Notes under the pieces: model-generated
Databases searched by the model: none
The model's input: the letters and a program-made list of their open reading frames with translations, nothing else
Told to the model about the DNA's origin: nothing
In this document: positions 42,961-51,639 of the stretch, one piece after another
How positions within the stretch are numbered: position 1 is the first letter of the stretch
Layout: each line of letters begins with the position of its first letter
Made by a program: the position numbers and the translations under genes
Assembly (NCBI GenBank): GCA_031373255.1
Contig: JANMMJ010000246.1
Span: forward strand, 1-64,000
Source of the DNA: JANMMJ01 sp031373255
GTDB taxonomy: Bacteria > Pseudomonadota > Alphaproteobacteria > Rhizobiales > Aestuariivirgaceae
Length of the DNA stretch: 64,000 bases
Direction of reading: 5' to 3'

Positions 42961-44271
42961 TCAGGATTTGAGCCGCACCTGAACCAGTAGTCCGCCTCGC
43001 GCCGAGCGGGAAAAACTCAAACTTGCCCCATAGACATCTGCAATATCCTTGACGATGGCAAGGCCAAGGCCGGTCCCTTGGGTGGTTTCGTCCAGACGCC
43101 AACCCCGGTCGGCAATCCTCGCAAGTTCGGCCTCGGGCACGCCGGGACCGTCGTCTTCCACTAAAATCAGCCCTTTTTCGAAGCTCGCTTTGATCGATGA
43201 TTTGGCCCATTTGCGGGCATTGTCGAAGAGATTGCCCAGCAGCTCGATCAGATCCTGCCGCTCCATGGCAATGGCGTCCGGTGGGGTCACAGAGAGGTTC
43301 CAGCTGATGTTGTCACCTCCTGCTGCACGTTTCATCGTGGCAATGACCCGCTCGGCGTTCTCGCGGAACGGCACCGAGGTCACCCCATGGCCGCTCGCCA
43401 TGCGCGCCCGGGCAAGTTGGCGTTCGACATGGCGCCGCATGGCTTCTGCCTGCGCTTCAATCTCCCGCGCCTCGCTCACGAGTCCCTTGCCGGCGACATC
43501 CCGGGCGACGGCACCCAGGACCGTCAAGGGCGTCTTCAGTCCGTGCGCCAGGTCCCCTGCGCGGGCCCGCGCCCGTTCGACTGAGGCCTCTTGTGCGTCA
43601 AGCACCTCGTTCAATTCCTGTGCGAGCGGTGCCACCTCGTCGGGAAATTCTCCGTCAAGCCGGCGGCTGGCGCCGCTTGCCACCGCCTTCAAGCGTTCCG
43701 ATAGCGCTTTGAGCGGACTGAGTCCGATCGATACCTGCACCCATGCCGCAATGAGCAATGCAAAGCCGATCAAGCTGAGATAATAGGTGATCGACTTGCT
43801 GAAGGATTCGACCGGATCGCTCAACTCCGACAGATGCGTTGCCACGGTGATCTGGTAGGCGGTTTCCTTGCCATTTGCATCAAGCCTGATGGTGCGCGTG
43901 GCGGCGATGAGGGGCTCACCTTCCGGGCCTGTCGTCGTGGTGTTATCAAGATGCCCCAGGCTTGCATCCCAGAGCGATCGTGAAGTTACAACTTCACCGC
44001 CGTCGACCGGGCGGACTTCCCAATACATTCCGCTGAGCGGCTGTTCAAAGCGGGGATCGGCAATATCGCCCTTCACGCTGACCGTCCCGTCCGGTGAAAC
44101 TCGTGTTGCGGCGACCAGTTGCAGCAGATGATTGTGAAGTTCCTGTTCGACCCGCGTACGGACTTGCGCCTCAAAAATACCGATGAGTGCTAGACCTGCC
44201 AGCAGGAGAGCAAAGGCAATTGAGATTGCGGCAGCGACCAGCAGCCGGAGCCGCAGCGAGCCGCGGCTCAT
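42961..44271 (-). CDS. Sensor histidine kinase
   Basis: This 436-residue inner-membrane kinase has TM1 near residues 10-32 (LVAAAISIAFALLLAGLALIG), a periplasmic sensor region, TM2 near 165-185 (YYLSLIGFALLIAAWVQVS), a HAMP-like linker, the phosphoacceptor H box LAHGLKTPLTVL, N box LGNLFDNARKWAK, and G boxes EDDGPGVP and GTGLGLAIVKD. It pairs with the regulator upstream by a 4-base ATGA overlap. The pair resembles the PhoQ/FeuQ branch, whose members sense envelope or osmotic signals. A PepSY protein gene heads the operon. Confidence 0.9.
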   Translation of the reverse strand: MSRGSLRLRLLVAAAISIAFALLLAGLALIGIFEAQVRTRVEQELHNHLLQLVAATRVSPDGTVSVKGDIADPRFEQPLSGMYWEVRPVDGGEVVTSRSLWDASLGHLDNTTTTGPEGEPLIAATRTIRLDANGKETAYQITVATHLSELSDPVESFSKSITYYLSLIGFALLIAAWVQVSIGLSPLKALSERLKAVASGASRRLDGEFPDEVAPLAQELNEVLDAQEASVERARARAGDLAHGLKTPLTVLGAVARDVAGKGLVSEAREIEAQAEAMRRHVERQLARARMASGHGVTSVPFRENAERVIATMKRAAGGDNISWNLSVTPPDAIAMERQDLIELLGNLFDNARKWAKSSIKASFEKGLILVEDDGPGVPEAELARIADRGWRLDETTQGTGLGLAIVKDIADVYGASLSFSRSARGGLLVQVRLKS

Positions 44272-44933
44272 CCCCGATTTTCCTCCACGATATAGCCAAA
44301 TCCCCTGCGCGTTTCGATGATATCGGCCTTGAGTTTGCGTCTGAGCCTTCCAACCAGCGCTTCAACGGCATTCGAATCGCGTTCGCTGTCATGCGAATAG
44401 AGATTCTCGCTGAGTTCCGTCTGTGACACCACCCGGCCGCGATTGTGCAAAAGATAGTTGAGCAGCCTGAATTCGAGTGGCGTCAGGCCGGTGGGAATAC
44501 CTCTGACACTGACCTGGCTTGTCCTCGGATCGAGCGCCACCGGTCCGGCAGTGATCGTTGGTTCTGCCCGGCCGGCCGCGCGCCGGATCAGGGCACGGAC
44601 TCGTGCCATCAATTCTTCCATGCGAAAAGGCTTTGGCAGGTAATCGTCGGCACCAGCATCGATACCTTCGACGCGCTCGCTCCAGCTACCGCGCGCTGTA
44701 AGAATAATGACAGGCGTGTTCAGGCCCTCCTGCCGCCAGCGTTTGAGAACTGTGATCCCGTCGATTTTCGGAAGTCCAAGGTCCAGCACGATGGCCGAAT
44801 AGGTTTCGGTGCCACCGCGAAACCAGGCATCTTCACCATTGTCGACAATTTCCGGCACCAGGCCGCCTGCCGCCAATGCGGCGGCGATATCTCCGGCGAC
44901 GCGCGCTTCATCTTCAGCAATCAGCACACGCAT
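44268..44933 (-). CDS. OmpR family response regulator
   Basis: This 221-residue protein has a receiver domain with the acidic pocket EDE (7-9), phospho-acceptor D51 in VLDLGLPKIDG, T in ILTARG and K in YLPKPF. It also has a C-terminal winged helix (SQTELSENLYSHDSERDSNAVEALVGRLRRKL, GFGYIVEENRG). It is cytoplasmic and binds DNA when phosphorylated by the kinase encoded next. The PepSY gene lies 3 bases upstream and the kinase overlaps its stop, so the three are one operon. Confidence 0.93.
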   Translation of the reverse strand: MRVLIAEDEARVAGDIAAALAAGGLVPEIVDNGEDAWFRGGTETYSAIVLDLGLPKIDGITVLKRWRQEGLNTPVIILTARGSWSERVEGIDAGADDYLPKPFRMEELMARVRALIRRAAGRAEPTITAGPVALDPRTSQVSVRGIPTGLTPLEFRLLNYLLHNRGRVVSQTELSENLYSHDSERDSNAVEALVGRLRRKLKADIIETRRGFGYIVEENRG

Positions 44934-44936
44934 CGT

Positions 44937-45413
44937 TTATTCTTTCGAAATCCTCAGGACCTTCTTTGTACCGGCATCGACGATCAGGGAATAGACGCGG
45001 CCTTCAGAAGACAGCATTTTGATTCGATATGTATAGTTGCCGCCCTTGTGCCGGAGTTTGATATCGACGACGTCGCCGCTATAGCGGCGGCGAACCGATT
45101 TCAGGATATCGCGAAGGCTGGCTGCATTGCCGTTCTTGACAGCGTCGCGCGCCGCCCTTTGATCGTTCCCTTCAGAATCGTCATCATTGTCGCGGCCACT
45201 TCCGCTGTTGTCATCGTGGTCGCCTGAATCATCACTACCGCCGCCGTCATCGCTGCCGCTCTTGCCGCTGCCTTCTCCGTCGCCACCCTCACCGCCTTCG
45301 CCGCCACCGCCATCGGAACCGCTATCCTTTGCAAATGCCGATGAAGCGAACGCTGCCGAAATCAGGTTCGCTGCCGTCAAAATGAGAAAACTGCGCCGTT
45401 CAAGAACTGTCAC
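44937..45413 (-). CDS. PepSY domain protein with Tat-like signal and Gly/Asp/Ser-rich linker
   Basis: This 158-residue exported protein has a twin-arginine-like signal (ERRSFLILTAANLISAAFA, cleavage near AFA-KD), a ~55-residue low-complexity stretch of Gly, Asp, Ser and Glu (residues 30-85), and a C-terminal PepSY-like unit (LRDILKSVRRRYSGDVVDI, YTYRIKMLSSEGRVYSLIVD, KKVLRI). PepSY domains are periplasmic and are thought to regulate proteases or sensors. Heading an operon with a two-component system, it may tune the kinase or be a target of it. The start is GTG 45413. The acidic linker could bind cations. Confidence 0.8.
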   Translation of the reverse strand: MTVLERRSFLILTAANLISAAFASSAFAKDSGSDGGGGEGGEGGDGEGSGKSGSDDGGGSDDSGDHDDNSGSGRDNDDDSEGNDQRAARDAVKNGNAASLRDILKSVRRRYSGDVVDIKLRHKGGNYTYRIKMLSSEGRVYSLIVDAGTKKVLRISKE

Positions 45414-45614
45414 GAGGGATACACTTTCGAATGATCAGGCCATTTCGAAATGACCCGCCATGAATCAAAGAAGAAAAGCGCCCGAGGCTGCGGTAGCTAC
45501 ACTCCGGCACGTAGCGCGCCGCAGGCAGACAGGCACATTTCCTGTATCCATACTAGAATGGCACTGACGGATCGCCCATAGGGCTTGTCAGCGTTCTGTC
45601 AGTTTGGGGCAATA

Positions 45615-46178
45615 TTAGCGGGGTGCCAGGACCATGACGATCTGACGGCCCTCGAAGCGGGGCTCGGACTCGACCTTGGCGATCTCGCCCGTATCCTTTT
45701 TGACTCTGTCGAGCAATTGCTGCCCGAGTTCCTGGTGGGCCATCTCACGGCCGCGGAAACGCAGGGTGATCTTGACCTTGTCACCCTCTTCGAAGAAGCG
45801 CCTGATGGCCTTCATCTTGACGTCGTAGTCGTGGTCGTCAATCATCGGGCGCATCTTGATCTCCTTGATCTCGATGACCTTTTGCTTCTTGCGGGCCTCG
45901 TTGGCCTTTTTCTGTTCCTGGTACTTGAACTTGCCGTAATCGAGGATTTTGGCAACTGGCGGTTTGGCGTCGGGAGATACCTCGACGAGATCGAGGCCGG
46001 CCTCTTCGGCCATCATCATGGCCTGGCGCGTTGGCACGACACCTTTGTTTTCGCCTTCGGAATCGATGAGGCGGACCTCGCGGGCATCGATACGATGATT
46101 GATTCTATGTCCTTCTTCCTTGGTAGGGGCTTGCGGTTGGCCGCGGCCGCCCATGGGCCTCCTCGGGGGTATGCTCAA
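45615..46178 (-). CDS. infC: Translation initiation factor IF-3
   Basis: This protein of about 187 residues binds 30S subunits and checks start-codon pairing. The N-domain has RINHRIDAREVRLIDSEGEN and PVAKILDYGKFKYQEQKK. The C-domain has KEIKMRPMIDDHDYDVKMK, RRFFEEGDKVKITLRFRGREM and ends RFEGRQIVMVLAPR. The best start is TTG 46178, with AGGAGA 8 bases upstream; the ATG at 46154 has its purine-rich stretch only 3 bases away. A non-ATG start is a known feature of infC that lets IF-3 limit its own synthesis. It stands apart from rpmI-rplT here. Confidence 0.96.
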   Translation of the reverse strand: MSIPPRRPMGGRGQPQAPTKEEGHRINHRIDAREVRLIDSEGENKGVVPTRQAMMMAEEAGLDLVEVSPDAKPPVAKILDYGKFKYQEQKKANEARKKQKVIEIKEIKMRPMIDDHDYDVKMKAIRRFFEEGDKVKITLRFRGREMAHQELGQQLLDRVKKDTGEIAKVESEPRFEGRQIVMVLAPR

Positions 46179-46291
46179 GTGTGGTGTTTCTCCTGTGGGG
46201 GCGGCCGGAAAGGCGTTGTTTCAGGCGAGCCCGGTTGCAAGGCGACGGTTAGACATTGATTATGGGTGCGAAGTCAAGGAGTGCCGCCGCA

Positions 46292-47050
46292 ATGAAGAAA
46301 GAAGAGATAAGCCCCGGCCTTGAACTGGCTCGGATTGAGGATGGTCCCGCCGACAATGGTGAGACCTGCGGCTTCTTCTGGCTGGGAGGCTTCATGTCTG
46401 ACATGACAGGCTCGAAGGCGGAAGCCCTCGCTGCGCTGGCGGAGCGGACATGCCGGCCCTTCCTGCGCTTTGACTATTCCGGCCATGGCGCATCCGGCGG
46501 CAAATTCACCGATGGTACGATCTCGGATTGGCTGTCGGAGGCCATCCACATGTTTGAAAATCACACCACAGGACCAAGAATTCTCGTCGGCTCCAGCATG
46601 GGTGGCTGGCTGGCGCTTCTGCTCAACCGGGAATTGTCCGGACGGCGGATCGCCGGCATCGTGCTCATCGCGCCTGCTGTCGATATGACGGAAGAACTGA
46701 TGTGGAAGGAATTTCCCGATTCCGTCCGTGCGACGCTCATCAACGAGGGTGTCTGGCACCGCCCGTCCGAATATGGCCAGCCTTATCCCATCACCCGAAA
46801 GCTGATCGAGGATGGCCGCCAGCATCTCATGCTCGATGGCGCCATCGAGGTGAGCTGTCCTGTGCATATCCTGCAAGGTGATGCAGACCTCGACGTACCG
46901 TGGCAGAACGGCAAGAGGGTTTACGATCGGCTAAGGGGTAGCGATGTGCGCCTGACTCTGATCAAGGATGGAGATCATCGTCTGTCGTCACCGCGCCACT
47001 TGGAGCTTCTTGTTGAGGCAGTAGACGCGCTTGCATCGCGAGTGAAGTAA
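46292..47050 (+). CDS. Alpha/beta hydrolase (ABHD10/acyl-esterase-like)
   Basis: This 252-residue soluble protein has FFWLGGFMSDMTGSKAEAL (oxyanion region), RFDYSGHGASGG, nucleophile elbow ILVGSSMGGWLALLL (G-S-S-M-G), acid in ILQGDADLDVPW and catalytic His in DGDHRLSSP. The SDMTGSKA stretch and overall size are typical of a bacterial group related to ABHD10 esterases and thioesterases; the natural substrate is not known. ATG 46292 has GGAG 10 bases upstream. Its last 89 bases overlap the convergent epimerase gene. Confidence 0.85.
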   Translation: MKKEEISPGLELARIEDGPADNGETCGFFWLGGFMSDMTGSKAEALAALAERTCRPFLRFDYSGHGASGGKFTDGTISDWLSEAIHMFENHTTGPRILVGSSMGGWLALLLNRELSGRRIAGIVLIAPAVDMTEELMWKEFPDSVRATLINEGVWHRPSEYGQPYPITRKLIEDGRQHLMLDGAIEVSCPVHILQGDADLDVPWQNGKRVYDRLRGSDVRLTLIKDGDHRLSSPRHLELLVEAVDALASRVK

Positions 47051-47879
47051 GACCCGCACGATAGTCGGGGTAGAGCAGGCGGTAGCCGAGTTCGGACTTG
47101 ATCCGTCGGTTTGAGACGCGCTTCGAGTCTGAATAGAAGCTGCGCGCCATGGGCGAAAGCGCGGCCTCTTCAAATGCAATTGCAGGCGGAACTGGCGCAC
47201 CCAGAAACTCGGCAGCAAAAGACACCACGTCCTGTGGCGGGCAGGGCGCATCATCGCAAACATTATAGGAGCGACCCGGTGATGGCTTTTCAAGGGAAGC
47301 CTCCAGCACGCCCGCGATATCTTCAACATGAATGCGGCTGAAGACTTGACCCGCCTTGATGATACGTTTGGCCGTGCCGTCAAGGACGGAAACAAGTTGA
47401 TTGCGGCCGGGACCATAAATTCCTGCGAGGCGAAAGATATGAACGGCAAGTCCACAGGCTTCGTGAAGTTTCAACCATCCTTGCTCTGCGGCCAGCCGTT
47501 TGCGCCCGCGTTCGGTGTCTGGAAGCAGTGGCGACTCCTCATCGACCCAGGCACCATCCTTGTCGCCGTAGACACCCGTAGTTGATAGGTAGCCGAGCCA
47601 CTCAATCCTTGGCGCAATCCGGCAAAGCATTTCACCATGCGCCATGAGTACGGGATCTCCGATGTCACTCGGAGGGGCTGAAACAACAATATGCGTGACA
47701 TCGGCAAAGGCCTCTAGTGGCGCGGGGAATTCATACGCCTTAGCGCCCGCGGCTGAGATAGCCGCACGGCCGTCCTTGCTGCGGCTTGTGGCGGATACCT
47801 GCCAACCGCGTGCGGCCATGCGCCTAGCAAGCGCCTGCGCCGAAAATCCGAACCCGAAGCACAGGAGGTGACGGTTCAT
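46962..47879 (-). CDS. NAD(P)-dependent epimerase-like protein (YeeZ-type SDR)
   Basis: This 305-residue extended/atypical SDR begins with the nucleotide-binding loop LLCFGFGFSAQALARRM (G-x-G-x-x-x-x), has YLSTTGVYGDKDGAWVDE (Ser/Tyr region), a following Arg/Lys-rich helix, FRLAGIYGPGRN and YNVCDDAPCPPQDVV. It is close to YeeZ-like proteins of unknown substrate that often sit near queG or epimerase genes. ATG 47879 overlaps the queG stop (ATGA). Its 3' end overlaps the convergent hydrolase gene by 89 bases. Confidence 0.85.
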   Translation of the reverse strand: MNRHLLCFGFGFSAQALARRMAARGWQVSATSRSKDGRAAISAAGAKAYEFPAPLEAFADVTHIVVSAPPSDIGDPVLMAHGEMLCRIAPRIEWLGYLSTTGVYGDKDGAWVDEESPLLPDTERGRKRLAAEQGWLKLHEACGLAVHIFRLAGIYGPGRNQLVSVLDGTAKRIIKAGQVFSRIHVEDIAGVLEASLEKPSPGRSYNVCDDAPCPPQDVVSFAAEFLGAPVPPAIAFEEAALSPMARSFYSDSKRVSNRRIKSELGYRLLYPDYRAGLTSLAMQARLLPQQEAPSGAVTTDDDLHP

Positions 47880-48997
47880 GACAGCGCCTCCTGCCATTCG
47901 AGCTGCACTGCCTCATCTTCTTCCTGTGCTGCTCTCGCTCTTTTCTCTTGCTGGAACGATGCGCGGTCAAGTTGGGCGAGCGCCCAAATGGCCATCGCCC
48001 TTACGAGCGGCGAGGTATCGTCCAATAGAACCTTGATTTGAGGAACAAGTGTCACATTCGACGAGTTGCCGGCAGCGATCAGCACATTTCTGATAAACCG
48101 GTTGCGCCCGCTGCGCCTTACCGGAGAGGAGGCGAACAACTTGCGAAATTGCGCATCATCAAGTTTCAGCAACTGATCAAGCTTTACTTCGGCGAGGTCC
48201 GCACGCGCCGTGAGCTTTGTTTCCCGAGCCGCCACCGCAAACTTGTTCCATGGACATGCTGCAAGACAATCGTCACAACCATAGATGCGATTGCCCATGG
48301 CTTGCCGGTAGGAGCGATCGATATGACCTTCATGTTCGATGGTGAGATAGGAAATGCACCGGCGCGCGTCGAGCTGATAGGGTGCCGGAAAGGCCCTTGT
48401 CGGGCAGATATCAAGACAGGCGTGGCAGGTTCCGCAATGATCGATTTCGCCATCATCCACCTTGAGATTGGCAGCGCTCAGAATGACACCCAGGAACAGC
48501 CACGATCCAAACTCCCGCGATACCAGATTGGTATGCTTTCCCTGCCAGCCGATTCCCGCGGCGGCGGCCAACGGCTTTTCCATCAAGGGTGCCGTGTCGA
48601 CGAAAACCTTCGCCTCCGCTCTCGTGGCCGAGACGAGCCATTGCGCAAGAGTCTTGAGCTTCCCCTTGATGATCTCGTGATAGTCGCGCCCCAAGGCATA
48701 GACCGAGATGTTGCCGAGCTGCCGGTCGGCCAATCTCGCGAGTGGATCCGCCTCGGGTGCGTAGTTCATGGCCAGTACGATGGCGCTGCGTGCCAAAGGC
48801 CACATGGCATCGGGTGAAACGCGCCGGTCCAGCGTTTCCGCCATCCAGTGCATATCGCCATGCCTGCCCAGCTCTACATATTGGCGAAGGTTTTGCGCTG
48901 TTGTTGCGCTGACTGAAGCTTCGGTGATCCGGCAGGATTGGAAACCGAGCGCTGTTGCTCGCCGCTTCAACTTATCGACGCAGTCTGCCGCTTTCAA
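47876..48997 (-). CDS. queG: Epoxyqueuosine reductase
   Basis: This 373-residue cobalamin- and Fe-S-dependent enzyme reduces epoxyqueuosine to queuosine in tRNA. Signatures are ALGRDYHEIIKGKLKTL, GIGWQGKHTNLVS, and two ferredoxin-like cluster motifs: HCGTCHACLDICPTRAF and YGCDDCLAACPWNKFA. A HEAT-like tail (VRAMAIWALAQLD) follows. The start is TTG 48997, overlapping the GST stop. queF, another queuosine gene, lies at the far end of the window. Confidence 0.94.
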   Translation of the reverse strand: MKAADCVDKLKRRATALGFQSCRITEASVSATTAQNLRQYVELGRHGDMHWMAETLDRRVSPDAMWPLARSAIVLAMNYAPEADPLARLADRQLGNISVYALGRDYHEIIKGKLKTLAQWLVSATRAEAKVFVDTAPLMEKPLAAAAGIGWQGKHTNLVSREFGSWLFLGVILSAANLKVDDGEIDHCGTCHACLDICPTRAFPAPYQLDARRCISYLTIEHEGHIDRSYRQAMGNRIYGCDDCLAACPWNKFAVAARETKLTARADLAEVKLDQLLKLDDAQFRKLFASSPVRRSGRNRFIRNVLIAAGNSSNVTLVPQIKVLLDDTSPLVRAMAIWALAQLDRASFQQEKRARAAQEEDEAVQLEWQEALS

Positions 48998-49674
48998 AAA
49001 TCCAGGTCCGCATACGACGCGGGCGGCGTAACGCCGCGCACGCTGTCGTTAAGGAGTGGCCGGAATGAGGGGCGTGACTTGATCCGCTGGAACCAGCCCT
49101 TGGCCGAAGGGAAATCGTTCCAGGGCACATTGCCGAGATAGTCGATGGCCGAGAGGTGTGCTGCGGCGGCAAGATCGGCGACCGAAAGATGCTCCCCTGC
49201 CAGCCATTTGCGTCTGTCTGCCAGTTGCCCCACATAGTCGAGATGCGCCTTGACCAGTTCCATCGCCCGCCGGACCCGCGTCATTTCGGGTGAACCGCCG
49301 CCCATTTCGCGGGGCATGAAGCGGCGAATGATCTTCTCCATCAGCATGGGTTCGGAAACCTCCGCATAGAACTTGCTGTCGAACCATCCCATGAGGCGCC
49401 GTACTTCGGCCCGTTGCACTGCATTTCCGGGAATGAGGGAAGCTTTGTTGCCTCTTGTTTCTTCAAGATACTCGGTAAGCGCTTCAATGCCGCTGACAGC
49501 AACACCACCGTCGACAAAAATCGGCAGCGTCCCCGCTGGATTGAGCTGCAAGACGCTGGCGGTTGGCTCCCATGGACGTTCCTCCACCAACTCCGGCTCC
49601 TCACCATACTCGGCGAGGCTGATACGCAACCGGCGGCTGAAAGGATCGAGCGGGAAATGATAGAGCTTTGACAT
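48994..49674 (-). CDS. Glutathione S-transferase family protein
   Basis: This 226-residue protein has an N-terminal thioredoxin-like domain (MSKLYHFPLDPFSRRLRISLAEY, then LNPAGTLPIFVDGGVAVSGIEALTEYLEE with the cis-Pro and glutathione-binding E/S pair) and an all-helical C-terminal domain (LSVADLAAAAHLSAIDYLGNVPW, the capping box). The active-site residue is probably the Ser of D-P-F-S-R-R. The substrate is unknown. It is first in an operon with queG and the epimerase-like gene, each overlapping the next by 3-4 bases. Confidence 0.9.
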   Translation of the reverse strand: MSKLYHFPLDPFSRRLRISLAEYGEEPELVEERPWEPTASVLQLNPAGTLPIFVDGGVAVSGIEALTEYLEETRGNKASLIPGNAVQRAEVRRLMGWFDSKFYAEVSEPMLMEKIIRRFMPREMGGGSPEMTRVRRAMELVKAHLDYVGQLADRRKWLAGEHLSVADLAAAAHLSAIDYLGNVPWNDFPSAKGWFQRIKSRPSFRPLLNDSVRGVTPPASYADLDF

Positions 49675-49822
49675 GACGCGGAAAAAATCTGAATCAGGCG
49701 AATTGCGGCAAAACGGCTGGTTGTATTTTGTACCATTGCCCAGTGATGGGTATTGAATATAGAAGGCCGCGCGTGGTGGCAAGTTTTCGAATCGCCGACC
49801 ATCCCGGGGACAAAACCTGAAG

Positions 49823-50644
49823 ATGCCGATTGAACAGATCATTGTCCTGGCCTTGATCCAGGGCATAACAGAATTCCTGCCGATTTCTTCATCGGGTCAT
49901 CTGATCCTGGTGCCGGTTCTCACCGGCTGGGCTGATCAAGGCGTCGTGACCGATATGGTGACGAATGTGGGCTCGCTCGCCGCTGTCATCCTTTACTTCT
50001 GGTGCGATGTTGTCGCGATGATCAGAGGTCTGTTCGACGCTGTCAAGCGCCGCATGTCACCCAATGCGACGCTGATGTTTCACGTGGCAATAGGTACCGT
50101 GCCAATCATCATTGGCGGTCTCCTCCTGAAAATGACTGGCCTCGTTGATCATATCAGGTCGGCGGAACTCGTCGCGTGGAATGCAATCATCTTCGGGGTG
50201 CTTCTCTACCTTGCCGACGCATTGGGCGGTATCCGGCAGACGGTCGAGAACATGAGCTGGAAATCGGCTCTGACGATCGGATTTGCCCAGGCGCTTTCCC
50301 TAAGTCCTGGTACAAGCCGTTCGGGCATTACCATGACCGCAGCGCGTGGTCTCGGCGTAAGCCGCGTTGACGCCGCGCGATTTTCATTCCTTCTCTCCAT
50401 ACCTGCCAATGGGGCTGCGTCGGCGCTTGTGATTGGTGACGCGCTTGAGTCGGGACAGCCAATCTCCGGTTCAGTAATATTGACGGGGCTGCTCACATTT
50501 TTTGTGGCCTATGCCACTATCGCATTTCTAATGCGGCTTTTGCGGCATGTGAGCTTCCTGCCGTTTTCGATCTACCGCGTCATTCTCGGTGGCGTTCTGC
50601 TTGCCCTGATCTATTCGGGAATGCCGATGGGCGCCGTCAATTGA
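49823..50644 (+). CDS. uppP: Undecaprenyl-diphosphatase (UppP/BacA)
   Basis: This 273-residue integral membrane phosphatase recycles undecaprenyl pyrophosphate for peptidoglycan synthesis and confers bacitracin tolerance. It has the two signature regions: ALIQGITEFLPISSSGHLILV (E-x3-P-x-S-S-x-G-H) near the N-terminus and LSLSPGTSRSGITMTAARGLGVSR, plus about seven hydrophobic segments. It overlaps the convergent glk gene by eight bases. It is divergent from the GST operon, with ~150 bases of promoter DNA between. Confidence 0.96.
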   Translation: MPIEQIIVLALIQGITEFLPISSSGHLILVPVLTGWADQGVVTDMVTNVGSLAAVILYFWCDVVAMIRGLFDAVKRRMSPNATLMFHVAIGTVPIIIGGLLLKMTGLVDHIRSAELVAWNAIIFGVLLYLADALGGIRQTVENMSWKSALTIGFAQALSLSPGTSRSGITMTAARGLGVSRVDAARFSFLLSIPANGAASALVIGDALESGQPISGSVILTGLLTFFVAYATIAFLMRLLRHVSFLPFSIYRVILGGVLLALIYSGMPMGAVN

Positions 50645-51590
50645 GCAGGGCCGCGGCACAGCCCGTCAGCGCGGGGTAGGGAGCTGTGATCACATAAACC
50701 GGTATCGGCCGCATCACATGGGAGAGACGTCCCTTCTCTTGAAACGTCTGCCGGAAAGCGCTGTCGCGGAGGAATGTCACGATCGTAGGAGCGATCCCGC
50801 CAGCAAGGTAGACGCCTCCATAGGCCTGCATGGTCATTGCCGCATCGCCCGCCAGCCGCGCCAGCCAGATGACGAACTGATCGAGCGTTCTTCGCGCCAG
50901 TGCGTCCGTGCCATTGATCGCTGCCTGCAACACGGCTTCCGGTGTTGAAAGCGATGCCGCGCTACTGTTGAGCTTTGCTGCTGCAACATACATGCGCATC
51001 AGGCCCGGACCTGTCACGGCGTCTTCGGCCTCGAACAGCACGCCCGGCAGCGACATGGCTTCGCGCCAGTCAAACTCTGCCTGGGTTGTGACCGGAAGCG
51101 TCACATGGCCCAACTCGCCGGGGATTGCCATCCATCCCCCTGCAGGCAATGGTGCAAGAGTGGCCATGCCGAGCCCCGTCCCGGGTCCCAGGACCAGCTT
51201 TACACGGGGCATTGTCGGCGTTTCGCCGCCGATCTGGGCGAGCTCGTTCGGCTTCAGGTGGGGCAGCGAAAGCGCCAGCACCTCGAAATCGTTTAAGACC
51301 TGAAGTTTTTCGGTTCTGACGGCGCGGGCCAGGGATTGGCGCGTGAATTTCCAGTCGCGATTGGTGAGTGAGAGTACCTCGCCGGCAACGGGACCCGCGA
51401 TGGCTATGGCAGTTGCGTCAAGTGCAATTGAGCCACGCGAGGCGAGATAGGCTTGCGCGGCTTCTTCAAGGGAGCCGAAACGGTCATTCTTCAGCGCTTG
51501 GATGTCCCGCACATCGGTAGAGCCCGGCTCGACCAACCCGAACCGCGAGTTTGTGCCGCCGATATCCCCGACCAATGCAATTCCAGCCAT
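50637..51590 (-). CDS. glk: Glucokinase
   Basis: This 317-residue enzyme is of the Glk (E. coli) type: ALVGDIGGTNSRFGLV (phosphate loop), IAIAGPVAGEVLSLTNRDW, the catalytic Asp in LQVLNDFEVLALSLPHL, LGPGTGLGMATLAPL and AIPGELGHVTL. No ROK zinc motif is present, so it is distinct from the fructokinase at 3113-4009. It makes glucose 6-phosphate for the zwf operon. The ATG at 51590 begins exactly at the conserved strand. It may be transcribed with the phosphoribosyltransferase and BtpA-like genes upstream, 50 bases away. Confidence 0.95.
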   Translation of the reverse strand: MAGIALVGDIGGTNSRFGLVEPGSTDVRDIQALKNDRFGSLEEAAQAYLASRGSIALDATAIAIAGPVAGEVLSLTNRDWKFTRQSLARAVRTEKLQVLNDFEVLALSLPHLKPNELAQIGGETPTMPRVKLVLGPGTGLGMATLAPLPAGGWMAIPGELGHVTLPVTTQAEFDWREAMSLPGVLFEAEDAVTGPGLMRMYVAAAKLNSSAASLSTPEAVLQAAINGTDALARRTLDQFVIWLARLAGDAAMTMQAYGGVYLAGGIAPTIVTFLRDSAFRQTFQEKGRLSHVMRPIPVYVITAPYPALTGCAAALLN

Positions 51591-51639
51591 GGTTCTCGTT
51601 TGCCATGGCAATTAATTCTGGACAAGAAGAAATCACCCT

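Noticed and set aside
45187..45453. Ser/Pro-repeat ORF on the plus strand
   Set aside because: It is the reverse reading of the Gly/Asp/Ser-rich PepSY linker.
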